From positions 1 through 16,359 of the forward strand of contig MVGU01001958.1 of the NCBI GenBank assembly GCA_002005505.1: 16,359 nucleotides of DNA, read 5' to 3'. How positions within the stretch are numbered: the stretch's first letter is position 1; the number at the start of each line of letters is the position of its first letter. The stretch comes from Botryococcus braunii (lineage: Eukaryota > Chlorophyta > Trebouxiophyceae). Positions 1 to 15,642 of this stretch are shown one piece after another. The notes below the pieces were generated by a model that was not told the origin of the DNA, did not search any database, and saw only the letters and a program-made list of their open reading frames with translations. The translations under genes were made by a program, and so were the position numbers.

Positions 1-113
1 TCCGTGCCTTTGATGTCCATGGCTCCTCAAATGGCCTGAGGCCTATCAGAGCAATATTTTGGTGGCCTGGCATCACTCTGGCCGCAAACAATAGTAAAAC
101 TCAAATGTTTACA

Positions 114-216
114 TTACATCATACCAATGGTCCATTTTGTCATGAATGCCACACCAAAAAACCCCCCATGATACGTCCGCACGAAACACAGTTGTCTTTG
201 CTGGCAAAGCCCACTC

Positions 217-249
<33 letters not shown>

Positions 250-368
250 GAGAGAGAGAGAGGAGAGAGAAGAGAGAGAGAGAGAAGAGAGAGGAGAGAG
301 AGAAGAGAGAGAGGAGGAGAGAGAGGGAGGAGAGAAGAGAGAGTGAAGAGAGAGGGGGGGGGGAGGAG

Positions 369-455
<87 letters not shown>

Positions 456-486
456 AGAGAGAGAGAGGGGGGGGGGAGGAGGAGTT

Positions 487-535
<49 letters not shown>

Positions 536-2857
536 AGAGGGAGAGAGGGAGGAGAGGAGAGAGAGAGGAGAGAGGAGAGAGAGAGAGGAGGGGGGGGGAG
601 AGGAGGGAGAGAGTAGGGAGAGAGAAGAGAGAGAGAGAGAGGAGAGAGAGAGGAGAGAGAGGAGAGAGAGAGAGGAGAGAGAGAGAGAGAGGAGGGAGAG
701 AGAGAGAGAGAGAGAGGAGAGAAGTAGGGGGGGGGGGGGGGGGGGGGGGGGGGGGAAAGGGGAGAAAGGAAACAAGACATCAGGGAATAGAAAGTGTACA
801 TAATTCCTGCACTGAGATAGAGAGAGTCACTGAATAGTGTGTGTACAATGTATGTGGAATTGAAGGTGTCATGAATTACCTCGTCCAACAACTTCGTTTG
901 CAGACCTTCGCTGCCTTTTGCTGTGCCTTGCAGGGCCCTCTGTTTCTTTGCTGTGCTCTTATTAATATTCTTGCCATGATTTGGTTTTGAATACACGGAT
1001 CCGGCTGCTTTTCCTGCCTGTACACACCCCAACCTATTTAATGCTTTGTTATGTATCCAGCGTTATGAAATATGGGGGGGGGGGTGTTTAGCACTCCCAA
1101 GGGACAGACAGCAAGGGCTTTTGGACATAACGATTTCTTAAGCATTATTTGATGAGTTAATTGATCATAATCCATGATAATACTCATACTAAACTCATAT
1201 GCATTTTATATGTTCTATAGCCACAATATAATTAGTTCAAATCAGCACAATGTAGATTAACATGCTAGCCCGGGGTATAGAGTTTGAAACTTCATACTCA
1301 TTTACATGAGAAGAAAAACTGTCTGAATTGCAAGCATGACCACAGCTATATTGCAGCATATCAGGGTTGCAGGAGTCACCGGTGACCGCAAGCTCCTCTT
1401 GGGGGGGGGTGAAGATGCTTCCTTTAGCTCTTCCACCTCAGTGTCCGAGTCATCCTCAGTGGATTCTTCCTCAGATACGACATTATTCTTGGACTCATCC
1501 ACCCTCTTTCCAAAGAACTGCACACCAGGAGACCACCATACATGGCCATCAACTTACAGACATTGCACTTGCATGATACAGATATATGAATTCCTGTACA
1601 CCCTACACCCCATGCAGAAACTGGGTAGTACCTTAGCTCCCCCTTCCTTGACAAAGGCGCCAGAATACGTAGGATTTTGGGATGACGACATTTTCGAAAG
1701 TCTGCAATCAAAGTGTGCACATGAGTTGCTGTAACCTTTGTTATTGCAGTACAGCAGGATTGTGAACTGCATAACAAGTATAAACATATTGTATATGTAT
1801 AAACATACATAAAACCCAATCATGTACTTGCATACAATAAATGGAATGTTGGGCACTAGCAATGCATATATATGCGCGTACCTGACTTCATTTGTGTCCG
1901 CCTTTTTGCCACTGCTCATGTTGTCTGCTTGTGCTGTTTTACTTTCTACTTCCCTATTATTCTCATGGAAAAAGTTTGAGATATCATTGCTTTCAAAAGC
2001 CTTCCTTAACTCAGCAGCTGGAGGCTTATTGTGTATCCACGCAAAGCGTGCCGCCTTCTCAGCCTTGGAAGGGCTTGTGTTAATGTTGTTTACACGACTG
2101 CACATGCAAAAATACTAAAGTCTCCATAGATTGTTACTTGGCAGACACTTTGCACATCAGCATACTACATTAAAGGCAAGGGTAAGGCTTACTGATTAAT
2201 GAACTTCCTGATGGAAGACTTAAAAGCCTCTGGCGTCTCGTACTGGCAATCCACGTCTTCCATGACAACATTTTTGTATTTTTGTAGATACTATTTTCGA
2301 TCCAATTGAATGCTATCTCAACTTGACTCTCCACTGTCACATGAACAGCAGAGGATGTCAGTTTGCCACATACCAAATTTGCACTTCTGAAATAAAACCA
2401 TCTTACCTTGTTCGCCGAGGCTCTTGCTGGCGAGCCTCCCAATCAACTTGCCATCATCAGTCCTCAACCCGTATGTAATGACTCGGGTCCCACAGTCTGG
2501 CTGCCATACCTCGAACCTCTTTTTTGGCGGACGAACCTTGGTTGCTCCTGGCTCTGCCGCTTTGCTGCTAACGGACAGTATGACAGAGTCTTCGTCTTTA
2601 CAAATTCCCCACTTCGACAAATTGGCCATTGAATTCTCATTGTCCGCTCTGATGAAGGCCCTAACAAGCCCTTCTGTCTCTAAGAACTCTCCACTCGGAG
2701 TGTAAAACGATAACTCTTCCGAAGCTTTTATTCCCAATTCCTTTGCAACTGTGGCACAAAAACCCGGAACATCCCTGGATAGGAACCACATGGTCGCTCT
2801 ACCCTTCTGTCCCGTCTGTTCTAAGTTATCATTACGAAGTGTTATTTTAAAAGACAT
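114..2857 (-). CDS. Unrecognised multi-exon gene, about 413 aa, divergent to the transposase-like gene
   Basis: Product not recognised. Exons in transcription order are 2857-2407, 2333-2193, 2097-1882, 1701-1632, 1517-1380, 1017-880 and 200-114. All introns are GT-AG and phases agree (1, 2, 2, 0, 0, 0) if one base is missing in exon 2. I chose the ATG at 2857 over an in-frame GTG at 2866. The first 100 residues (starting MSFKITLRNDNLEQ) look like a compact globular domain, followed by a basic PPKKRFEVWQPDCG stretch. The middle is charged and helical (KAEKAARFAWIHNKPPAAEL). Then comes an acidic, probably disordered tail (SEEESTEDDSDTEVEELKEA) followed by PPPKRSLRSP, a possible nuclear signal, and a lysine-rich exon 6. 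Exon 2 shifts frame near 2271-2283. Exons 6 and 7 are less sure; exon 7 gives QRQLCFVRTYHGGFF and ends at TAA. If exon 5 is instead terminal, it reads on to a stop at 1302 with a hydrophobic end. The divergent position suggests an accessory protein of a transposable element. Confidence 0.55.
217..755. repeat. GA/CT microsatellite ending in a 29-base G run
   Basis: About 510 bp of (GA)n broken by GG and GGAG steps and short G runs, then an uninterrupted G tract at 727-755. In the gene model it fills most of intron 6 (201-879) of the minus-strand gene, so the sense transcript carries a pyrimidine-rich CT tract. The long serine/leucine and arginine/glutamate reading frames across it are repeat artefacts. 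Confidence 0.95.
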
Positions 2858-3273
2858 ACTGCCCACTTAACAATTTAATGTCTAACAGTTCAATTTTGAG
2901 GACAACAGTCGCTGCAAATGGTCACTGGTGTCTGCGCGGGCTTCTGCATGTTATTTGACTTTGGGTTTTAGTTTCAACGACCCCTCGGTACTCTCCTGTT
3001 GCCGTACGATTATGTGCCTGGCCATGCGAGCACCGTCCGTCTGCTGACATCCATTCAACTACGATTCTTGATAACATAGTGTTGACCAACAAGCTGACCA
3101 ACAAGCTTAAGCTGTCTTCACTACTTTCGATTTAGCGGTGGGCATGTATTGCCCACCTTCGTAGGGTAGTGAAGGCACGTGCCTGCTTACATAAGTTGGG
3201 CAACTAGTTGTGGCATATTGGGGAGAATGATGCGTCCTGCCTTAAGACCTAATCTGTTTTTTTTTTTATATTA
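2858..3273. promoter_or_regulatory. Divergent intergenic region with a G-box palindrome
   Basis: This 416-bp spacer separates the start codons of two divergently transcribed genes, so it should hold both promoters. Visible elements are a 12-base perfect palindrome AGGCACGTGCCT at 3173-3184 with a CACGTG G-box/E-box core, and an inverted repeat GGTGGGCA/TGCCCACC at 3137-3144 and 3150-3157 (5-base loop). There is also a tandem 12-base duplication GACCAACAAGCT at 3084-3107. A T-run followed by ATATTA lies at 3257-3272, just before the plus-strand start codon. Regulatory function is inferred from position and symmetry. Confidence 0.4.
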
Positions 3274-7430
<4,157 letters not shown>

Positions 7431-7831
7431 GGTATCTTCGCATGGCTACATACGTTCTCATTCTATAGTATACAGTACATCTGTTAGGAATATGCGATTA
7501 CACATAGGACTGTACGTGTAGTACAGGAACCTATCCCCTAGGTATGATCCCCTAGTACAGGAACCTATCCCCTATAGGGCCAATGTACATTATCCTATCA
7601 TCTTCCTCGTATAAAAACGAGGAGGTACATATAAGAATTGTAATTACTGTACGCGTAGTTTAGCAGCCTGGACCATTTGGCCCATGTACCATATACCATA
7701 AACATACATTGGATTTGTAACAAGCATCATACTCATGAATGATTACCGGTTTCAAGCAACGTCAAACACATTTGGACCATGGTGTTGCACCAATATTGGT
7801 CGTACAGACATCAATAGTAATGCCGGTACGG
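7431..7831. other. 3' flank of the transposase-like gene, convergent spacer with direct repeats and hairpins
   Basis: A 22-base perfect direct repeat with core GTACAGGAACCTATCCCC occurs at 7519-7540 and 7553-7574. The second copy runs into the palindrome CCCTATAGGG (7570-7579). A perfect stem TCCTCGT/ACGAGGA (7604-7610 and 7617-7623) encloses ATAAAA. TGTAA, the usual green-algal poly(A) signal, occurs at 7639-7643 and 7716-7720 and may end the upstream transcript. I found no coding exon. The repeats could be subterminal sites of a DNA transposon, but no terminal inverted repeat was identified. Confidence 0.45.
7639..7643 (+). terminator. Candidate poly(A) signal TGTAA
   Basis: First TGTAA after the stop codon at 7430, about 209 bases downstream. 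TGTAA is the usual poly(A) signal in green algae. A second copy lies at 7716-7720. Confidence 0.3.
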
Positions 7832-8094
7832 CTAGGGCGAGCAGCGAATCCTGATTCGCTTTGTGACTTTGCAAGTCACAATTGATACGCGCCTGCCCTT
7901 TGGGTGCACGATGCAGGAGTCTTCAGGAATGTCGCATGTACATGGAGGACTCCCCGGCCACCAATCATCGAAGGCGCTTGGAATATAGTCCACGTCTCCC
8001 GGAATAGGCTTCGGCTGGAAGGTTTGTTCCCTACCACCAGTATCGCAGGATCATCAGACCAGTCTTTTATTATGTGGTAAGCTAATTTAGCATA
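7832..8094 (-). CDS. Terminal exon of an unrecognised minus-strand gene
   Basis: Not recognised. A phase-0 acceptor (ATGTCAG before 8094) opens YAKLAYHIIKDWSDDPAILV. The frame then shifts at the three Gs at 8029-8031, and one added base continues it as EQTFQPKPIPGDVDYIP, SAFDDWWPGSPPCTCDIPED and VHPKGRRVSIVTCKVTKRIR to a TAG at 7832-7834, about 87 residues in all. The segment is tryptophan- and cysteine-bearing with a basic end, and reads as real protein on both sides of the shift. Its last codons lie in two adjacent perfect palindromes (7843-7860 and 7861-7881). It converges on the transposase-like gene. The upstream exon is probably within 8523-8837, but I could not match splice phases. Without the extra base the exon would continue to a stop near 7876 in a less convincing frame. 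Confidence 0.4.
7843..7881. repeat. Two adjacent perfect palindromes
   Basis: AGCGAATC-CT-GATTCGCT (7843-7860) is followed immediately by TTGTGACTT-TGC-AAGTCACAA (7861-7881). Arms are 8 and 9 bases with loops of 2 and 3 bases and no mismatch. Both lie within the proposed last codons of the minus-strand gene, upstream of its TAG. Confidence 0.85.
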
Positions 8095-8181
8095 CTGACA
8101 TGCGCGCAACGACCGGACATGCATGGCAGCCCCACCCACCACGCACACACTCGAGTGTGCACGAGTGTGCACGAGCTCGTG

Positions 8182-8266
<85 letters not shown>
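8182..8266. repeat. CA/GT microsatellite
   Basis: About 40 uninterrupted CA dinucleotides, preceded by GTGCACGAGTGTGCACGAG and followed by degenerate CACA/CGCG sequence to about 8320. It lies in the presumed intron between the coding segments 8523-8837 and 7832-8094 on the minus strand, so the transcript would carry (GU)n. Confidence 0.95.
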
Positions 8267-8522
8267 ACACTCACATACACGCGCGCAAGCGCACATACAC
8301 ATTCACACACTCACGCACCACCGATACATACCTATCACATGATACCTCTATGTCCATGATTTTCACATGAGGGAGCGGTGACTTAGTGTAATCATGTGCA
8401 CCTGCGTAGTTTGGGTTTCAGGAATCAGGTTGCCGCAATCAATTCATGTATTCATATATACTTCAAGTCTTTCGTAAATGTACAACATAAGAACATGACG
8501 GATGCAGAAATACATTTTAGCC

Positions 8523-8837
8523 TCACATCGCAACAATCAAATTTTGCATTAATTCATTCTCACCATCTTTCTTAGTATCAGTCCATGTGTCTTTCCCATT
8601 GCTGTTGGGATGAACTGTGGTTCCACACGCGCTTGGAGGCGCAACAGTGTCTCCAACAGGAGCCACGAGCTTCACAGGACAGTGTTCTGACAATGTAACG
8701 ACTACAGTTCCATTGGAACAGATGTCGACTTTTACGGAATCTGTCGTCGAGCCTTCGCGACAGGCTTGATCAGTATGATCAAGGACGGCATTTCGTGAAA
8801 CATATTCGACAGAGCATTCACCTTTGCTATTATGCAT
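8523..8837 (-). CDS. Unrecognised open frame or exon, up to 104 aa, cysteine-bearing
   Basis: Not recognised. The frame from ATG 8837 to TGA 8523 is free of low-complexity sequence and reads as ordinary protein: MHNSKGECSVEYVSRNAVLD, later SVKVDICSNGTVVVTLSEHC, PVKLVAPVGDTV and a polar end rich in N, D and K. It has five cysteines, no signal peptide and no membrane segment. An acceptor-like CATAATAG preceded by a pyrimidine stretch (CTTTCTTCAC) lies at its 5' end, so it may be an internal exon joined in phase 2 rather than the start. The best donor inside it is GATG/GTGAGA near 8552, in phase 1, which does not fit the phase-0 acceptor at 8094. It is either a short separate gene or the upstream exon of the 7832-8094 gene. 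Confidence 0.35.
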   Translation of the reverse strand: MHNSKGECSVEYVSRNAVLDHTDQACREGSTTDSVKVDICSNGTVVVTLSEHCPVKLVAPVGDTVAPPSACGTTVHPNSNGKDTWTDTKKDGENELMQNLIVAM

Positions 8838-9026
8838 CACGATAAATGTGAAGAAAGATGCAAAGGTGTCAATTTGTTAACATGTATTTGCGACACACAA
8901 GTATTCAAATATATATGTTTGTATATCGATACATACCGCTTGTACTTTTTGGGGGGAACGGGGAGGGCTGGGGGACTGGCACCGCGGTACCGGTGATCTG
9001 CTGTCGGCACCAGAATACAATGGTGG

Positions 9027-9626
9027 GGGGGGGGGGGGTGGTACAACCTTAAGGTTTTTTTCTCGCGAATACCGAGTGGGGGGGGGGGGGGGTGGTACAA
9101 GGTTCCGGCTTGTTTTTCTCGCAAAGACCGAGTGGGGGGGGGGGGGTGGTACAACCTTCCGGATTTTTTTTCTCACGAATACCGAGTGGGGGGGGGGTTG
9201 GTACAACCTTACGGCTTTTTTTTCTCGCGAATACTGAGTGGGGGGGGGGGGGTGGTACAACCTTCCGGCTTTTTTTTCTCTCGAAGACCAAGTGGGGGGG
9301 GGGGGTGGTACAACCTTCCGGCTTTTTTTTCTCACGAATACCCAGTGGGGGGGGGGTGGTACACCTTACGGCTTTTTTTTCTCGCGAATACCGAGTGGGG
9401 GGGGGGAATGGTACAACCTTTCGGCTTTTTTTTCTCGCAAATACTGAGTGGGGGGGGGGGGGCGGTACAACCTTCCGGCTTTTTTTTCTCTCAAGACCGA
9501 GTGGGGGGGGGCGTGGTACAACCTTCCGGCTTTTTTTTCTCGCGAATACCGAAGGGGGGGGGGGGTGGTACAACCTTACGGCTTTTTTTTCTCGCGAATA
9601 CCGAGTGGGGGGGGGGGGGGTGGGGA
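9027..9626. repeat. Minisatellite, 11 units of about 53 bp with long G tracts
   Basis: Each unit reads GGTGGTACAACCTTCCGG, then C, a run of about 8 T, CTCGCGAATACCGAGT and 9 to 17 G. Units vary at fixed places: CCGG or ACGG, and CGAATAC or (C)AAGAC. The AAGAC form occurs in units 2, 5 and 9. The TCGCGA core is palindromic. The array lies between the minus-strand segment ending at 8837 and the plus-strand gene starting at 9650. Frames reading PPPPP or GGGG across it are artefacts. Spacers separate units but show no spacer diversity, so it is not a CRISPR array. Confidence 0.95.
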
Positions 9627-9649
9627 GAGGAAAATCTTACGGTGCCAAG

Positions 9650-12183
<2,534 letters not shown>

Positions 12184-12272
12184 GACTAATCTAGGTTGCT
12201 GGTTTCAAATTGTTTTTGGGGTAGACCAGCAGTTAGGAGGGGTGAGGTAGTGGATACCTCAAATGCTGTACT

Positions 12273-12277
12273 TGTAA
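12273..12277 (+). terminator. Candidate poly(A) signal TGTAA
   Basis: TGTAA followed by an A run, 90 bases after the stop codon at 12183. This fits a short green-algal 3' untranslated region. Confidence 0.35.
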
Positions 12278-12374
12278 AAAACATCTGGATGAAAGCTATC
12301 ATGTGTCACCAGCATCCCCAACTGTCTTTCTCCCTGAGATCAAAACATACAGCAGCATGGATGTATGTAAGTAT

Positions 12375-12375
<1 letters not shown>

Positions 12376-12441
<66 letters not shown>

Positions 12442-12538
12442 AGAGTTTATACACAAGTACATGTGTGTATGTATATGTATGTGTGTGTGTGTGTGGTGTG
12501 TGTGTGTGTGTGTGTGTGGGTGTGTGTGTGTGTGTTGC
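12376..12538. repeat. GT microsatellite in two blocks
   Basis: (GT)n at 12376-12440 and again, interrupted, at 12478-12538, separated by 37 bases of mixed sequence. The second block is followed by GCACACACAC, so a short GT/CA hairpin is possible at 12528-12547. Confidence 0.9.
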
Positions 12539-12647
12539 ACACACACTTGGACACATTCACATGATCATCAACATCCATGGAACACCCCATGCGCTCTAGG
12601 TTACTGGCAGGACCATCACATGTTTTGCATTGCTTCCTAGGATGTAC

Positions 12648-12880
12648 ACAGGTGATCCCGAGACGTTTTGGGGATGAACTGGGGATTTCCAACATGTCTT
12701 GGCATCTTTCCAGCATTCACAGGTGATCCCAAGACGTTTTGGGGATGAACTGGGGATTTCCAACATGTCTTGGCATCTTTCCAGCATTCACATGTGATCC
12801 CAATACGTTTTGGGGATGAACTGGGGATTTCCAACATGTCTTGCATCTTTGCATTCATGATCCAAGACGTTTGGGAGAAT
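12648..12880. repeat. Minisatellite, 71 bp x 3.3
   Basis: The word GTGATCCC recurs at 12652, 12723 and 12794, a constant 71-base period, followed by a partial fourth copy from 12858. Units include ACGTTTTGGGGATGAACTGG and CAACATGTCTTGGCATCTTT. Copies 1 and 2 differ by one base (GAGACG versus AAGACG), so the array is recent. Confidence 0.95.
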
Positions 12881-13087
12881 GGGTTCCAATGCATTCCACA
12901 CCCGCACATTTACAGGATGTCTGGAAACCATTCCGGTGGCCTGGGGATGTTTCCGGGAGTTCCCAAACATGTCCCAGCCTACTCTCATACCTTTCCGTGC
13001 TTTTACTAGGATGTTTTTGGGACATCCCCAAAATAACCCAAACAACTCTAGGACTTTTTCAGTGTCATTCAGTACCTTTTCAATTCT

Positions 13088-13149
13088 TTCAAGACCTTTC
13101 CAGGACAATTCGGACCTTTCCAGGACGATTCAGACCTTTTCAGGACAAA
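13088..13149. repeat. Short tandem repeat, about 21 bp x 3
   Basis: Three units beginning TTC and containing GACCTTTCCAGGAC or GACCTTTTCAGGAC, at 13088-13108, 13109-13128 and 13129-13149. They sit just upstream of the C run. Confidence 0.75.
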
Positions 13150-13158
13150 CTCGTCCCC

Positions 13159-13159
<1 letters not shown>

Positions 13160-13199
<40 letters not shown>
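13160..13199. repeat. Poly(C) run of 40 bases
   Basis: Uninterrupted C from 13160 to 13199. The length is likely to be imprecise in any assembly. Confidence 0.9.
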
Positions 13200-13204
<5 letters not shown>

Positions 13205-13412
13205 CCTTCCTAGACGTTCCATATCTGGACAGTATTTAATTTTTTCGGACTTCCAAAAAAAAAAAACAACGAAACCTCTTCAAGAGGAAAAAAACTCAGC
13301 CAAACATGGTAAACCGAACACCGACGCAGCAAGACAACCGAGAGAAACCAAACACGAACCCTAAGAATCAAGGCCAAACACAAACCCAAAGTACCGAGTG
13401 GGGAGCCAAGAG

Positions 13413-13472
13413 CACAAAGGAAGGGCATGAAAGCCCCAGGACACAAAGGAAGGGGCAGGAAAGCCCCAGGAC
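13413..13472. repeat. 30-bp tandem duplication
   Basis: Two consecutive 30-base units sharing ACAAAGGAAGGG and GAAAGCCCCAGGAC. Reading frames on either strand here are low-complexity and not supported as genes. Confidence 0.75.
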
Positions 13473-13757
13473 ACAGCCCAAGAGTGGGCAAGGGCCAGCA
13501 AAGGGCAAGACACAAACCTAAGACCGAAAGACAGAAAAGAGGGGGGGGGGGGGGGTGGCGGGGGTCGCCACAGCGAGTCCCTCCCACTATGGTATCAGCC
13601 CTTTACGACAGGGTTTCAGGCGACCGAGCGCGAATTTTGGAGCCGATATCCGACGCGTGCCTTTGGACCCCGAAGGCCCAGAAGGCCAACCTCGCCTGTA
13701 AACAATGTCCAGCCAAAACTCTGATAGAAACGCTTGATTATTGAGTTTACACGCAAG

Positions 13758-15439
13758 ATGAAGATCGCGTGTATAGGGGCCGGCTATGTCGGAGGTAGGC
13801 TTGGCGCAAGTATTCTGTTGCACTCGAGGGCCGAGGACCTTCGACTGTTTTAATGGTGCATTTGAATTCTACTTTGCAAGAGCATGAGGCTAGGGTGAAG
13901 AAGATATGCATTATATTTAAACTTAAGAAAGGGGTTTCGGATTGCATTGTTAGTATCAACTTGCAGCTAGTACGACCGCACGATGTCGGTTTTAAGAATC
14001 TCACTGCTTGTGCAGGGCCAACCATGGCAGTCATTGCCTACAAGTGTCCAGACATAACGGTGGTTGTGGTTGATATAAATCAGGTATAAACACTGCTTGG
14101 ATCAACTGTAGTTGTGGATGTCGCTGGATGATTGAGAGCAAGTGATGACAGCACAGAATCTCTCAACCCAATGTCAAGGCTCCTTAAAGTGAATGCATTT
14201 ATACGCTTTTGTTGCTCTGCTGACCTGCTAGTGCCTTGTTCGTGAGCTTCATTGGGACTGGGCTGTGCGGATACTTTTCTATGTGCGTGCACGTATTCTA
14301 GCCCTGTACATAAACCTCATGATTATGGTTTCATGGGCAACTTTTATCGTTCGGAATCGTGCCATTCCAAGCAATGTTTCTGTACTTCTGTTCTACTCAT
14401 GCATCTGACTTCCTAGGCGACTCCCTTGGTCGCCCTTGGTCACCATGTTATGTTCTGCTTATACCGTATGGTATATCAGCAAGATACTTAAAAATGATGA
14501 CGGAGAGGGCTATCGCATTGTTCAAGCGATGGTTGAAGACCCATCCAACCTGGGGGTTGCAATCGTGCAGCACGCATCGATGCATGGAATAGCGAGAAGC
14601 TACCATCTACGAGCCAGGTCTTGATGATGTTGTAAAGGCGTGCCGCAACCGAAACCTTTTCTTCAGCACCGACACGCACAAACATGTGGGAGAGGCGGAT
14701 ATTGTGTTTGTCAGGTTTGCCAGTCATTCTATCAAATCAATGTGTTCCTCTGTATCTCATGTGAAACATGTGTTTCTTGTGGCTGTTTCTTGTGAAATTG
14801 CTTGTGAAGCTTGCCATCCCAGAACTCAGAACAACTGCTTCGGCTCACAAATAAGCGCTCGTATTCATTTTTTTCTTGGGACAAACATGTGGCACAATCT
14901 TGGGGTAAGGGAGGTTTGTGGCTGAGCAGCGTGAACACTCCAACCAAGACACGGGGGGTCGGAGCTGGAAAGGCCGCGGATCTGACATACTGGGAGGGGG
15001 CCGCTCGCCTCATTGTTCCGTGTCCACTGCCTCCCAAAATCGTGGTCGAGAAGTCAACAGTGCCTGTTAGACAGCCGAAGCCAATTGAGAAGGTGCCTGA
15101 GACTGCCTTCCTGTGCATTTTCCATCTGTAGTTGTAGGCCCTCCCCAGATCTGCTTGGTCTGTCTTTTCGGTTCAAGCCTCGGCAGAGTTAGAGGAGTTT
15201 GGCAGGGTGGGGCCCTGGTAGGTTTACGACATCTCTCGCATTCTTTAGCACCTAGTGCTACTCATCAGTGCTAGATTTACCATCCCTCCTGCTGTATGCA
15301 GCTCTGGCTTTCTCCCGTGAGGCTTGCCAAACATGCTGACATGTATGAGCACACGCAATCTCAATGCTACATTGAGGTCTACCTTGGCCCCCCACCCTTG
15401 ACTCTCCTCTCCTCATCATACTCTCTGGAACAGGATCAT

Positions 15440-15477
<38 letters not shown>

Positions 15478-15592
15478 GTCTCTCTCTCTTCTCCCTCCCT
15501 CCCCCCCCCCCCCTCTCTCTCTCGCTCTCTTTCTCTCTCGCACACACACACACACAACACACACACACACACAACACACACACACACACACA

Positions 15593-15642
<50 letters not shown>

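Larger units (their letters stand above)
12184..13757. other. Repeat-rich intergenic spacer
   Basis: I see no convincing exon in this 1.57-kb stretch. It holds a possible poly(A) signal (12273-12277), two GT blocks, a 71-bp minisatellite, short degenerate repeats, a 40-base C run, an A-rich/purine-rich stretch with a 30-bp duplication (13413-13472) and a G run near 13539-13555. The last 200 bases are ordinary mixed sequence and should contain the promoter and 5' leader of the UDP-glucose dehydrogenase gene. Confidence 0.6.

Noticed and set aside
105..837. Long reading frames rich in RE, SL or PPP
   Set aside because: They are translations of the GA/CT repeat and G run; both strands are open for the same trivial reason. 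The same applies to frames over 3926-4117, 4987-5643, 8082-8370, 10676-11501, 12303-12640 and 15258-15754.
1302..1379. Read-through of exon 5 to a hydrophobic C-terminus (possible tail anchor)
   Set aside because: A phase-0 donor CCG/GTGACT at 1380 joins a good phase-0 exon at 1017-880. The hydrophobic tail fits translated intron better, though it is not excluded.
2098..2406. Alternative splice choices to avoid the exon 2 frame break
   Set aside because: Shifting the acceptor past TGGAG runs into TGA, and the acceptor at TAG before TATCTAC does not match exon 1 phase, so a missing base explains the data better.
2858..2866. GTG start codon for the seven-exon gene
   Set aside because: An ATG nine bases downstream is the normal eukaryotic start.
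7604..7623. Stem TCCTCGT/ACGAGGA as a bacterial-type terminator
   Set aside because: No T run follows, and the genes are nuclear eukaryotic; its ATAAAA loop could equally be a chance TATA-like word.
9027..9626. CRISPR-like array
   Set aside because: Units are adjacent copies with G tracts, not conserved repeats with unique spacers, and the genome is eukaryotic.
13210..13587. 125-aa minus frame and overlapping plus frame at 13306-13521
   Set aside because: Low-complexity translation of a purine-rich duplicated stretch with no splice or start support.
14436..14624. Open frame of 62 aa reading MVTMLCSAYTVWYISKIL
   Set aside because: It lies in UGDH intron 2 and runs antiphase into exon 3, with no splice support.
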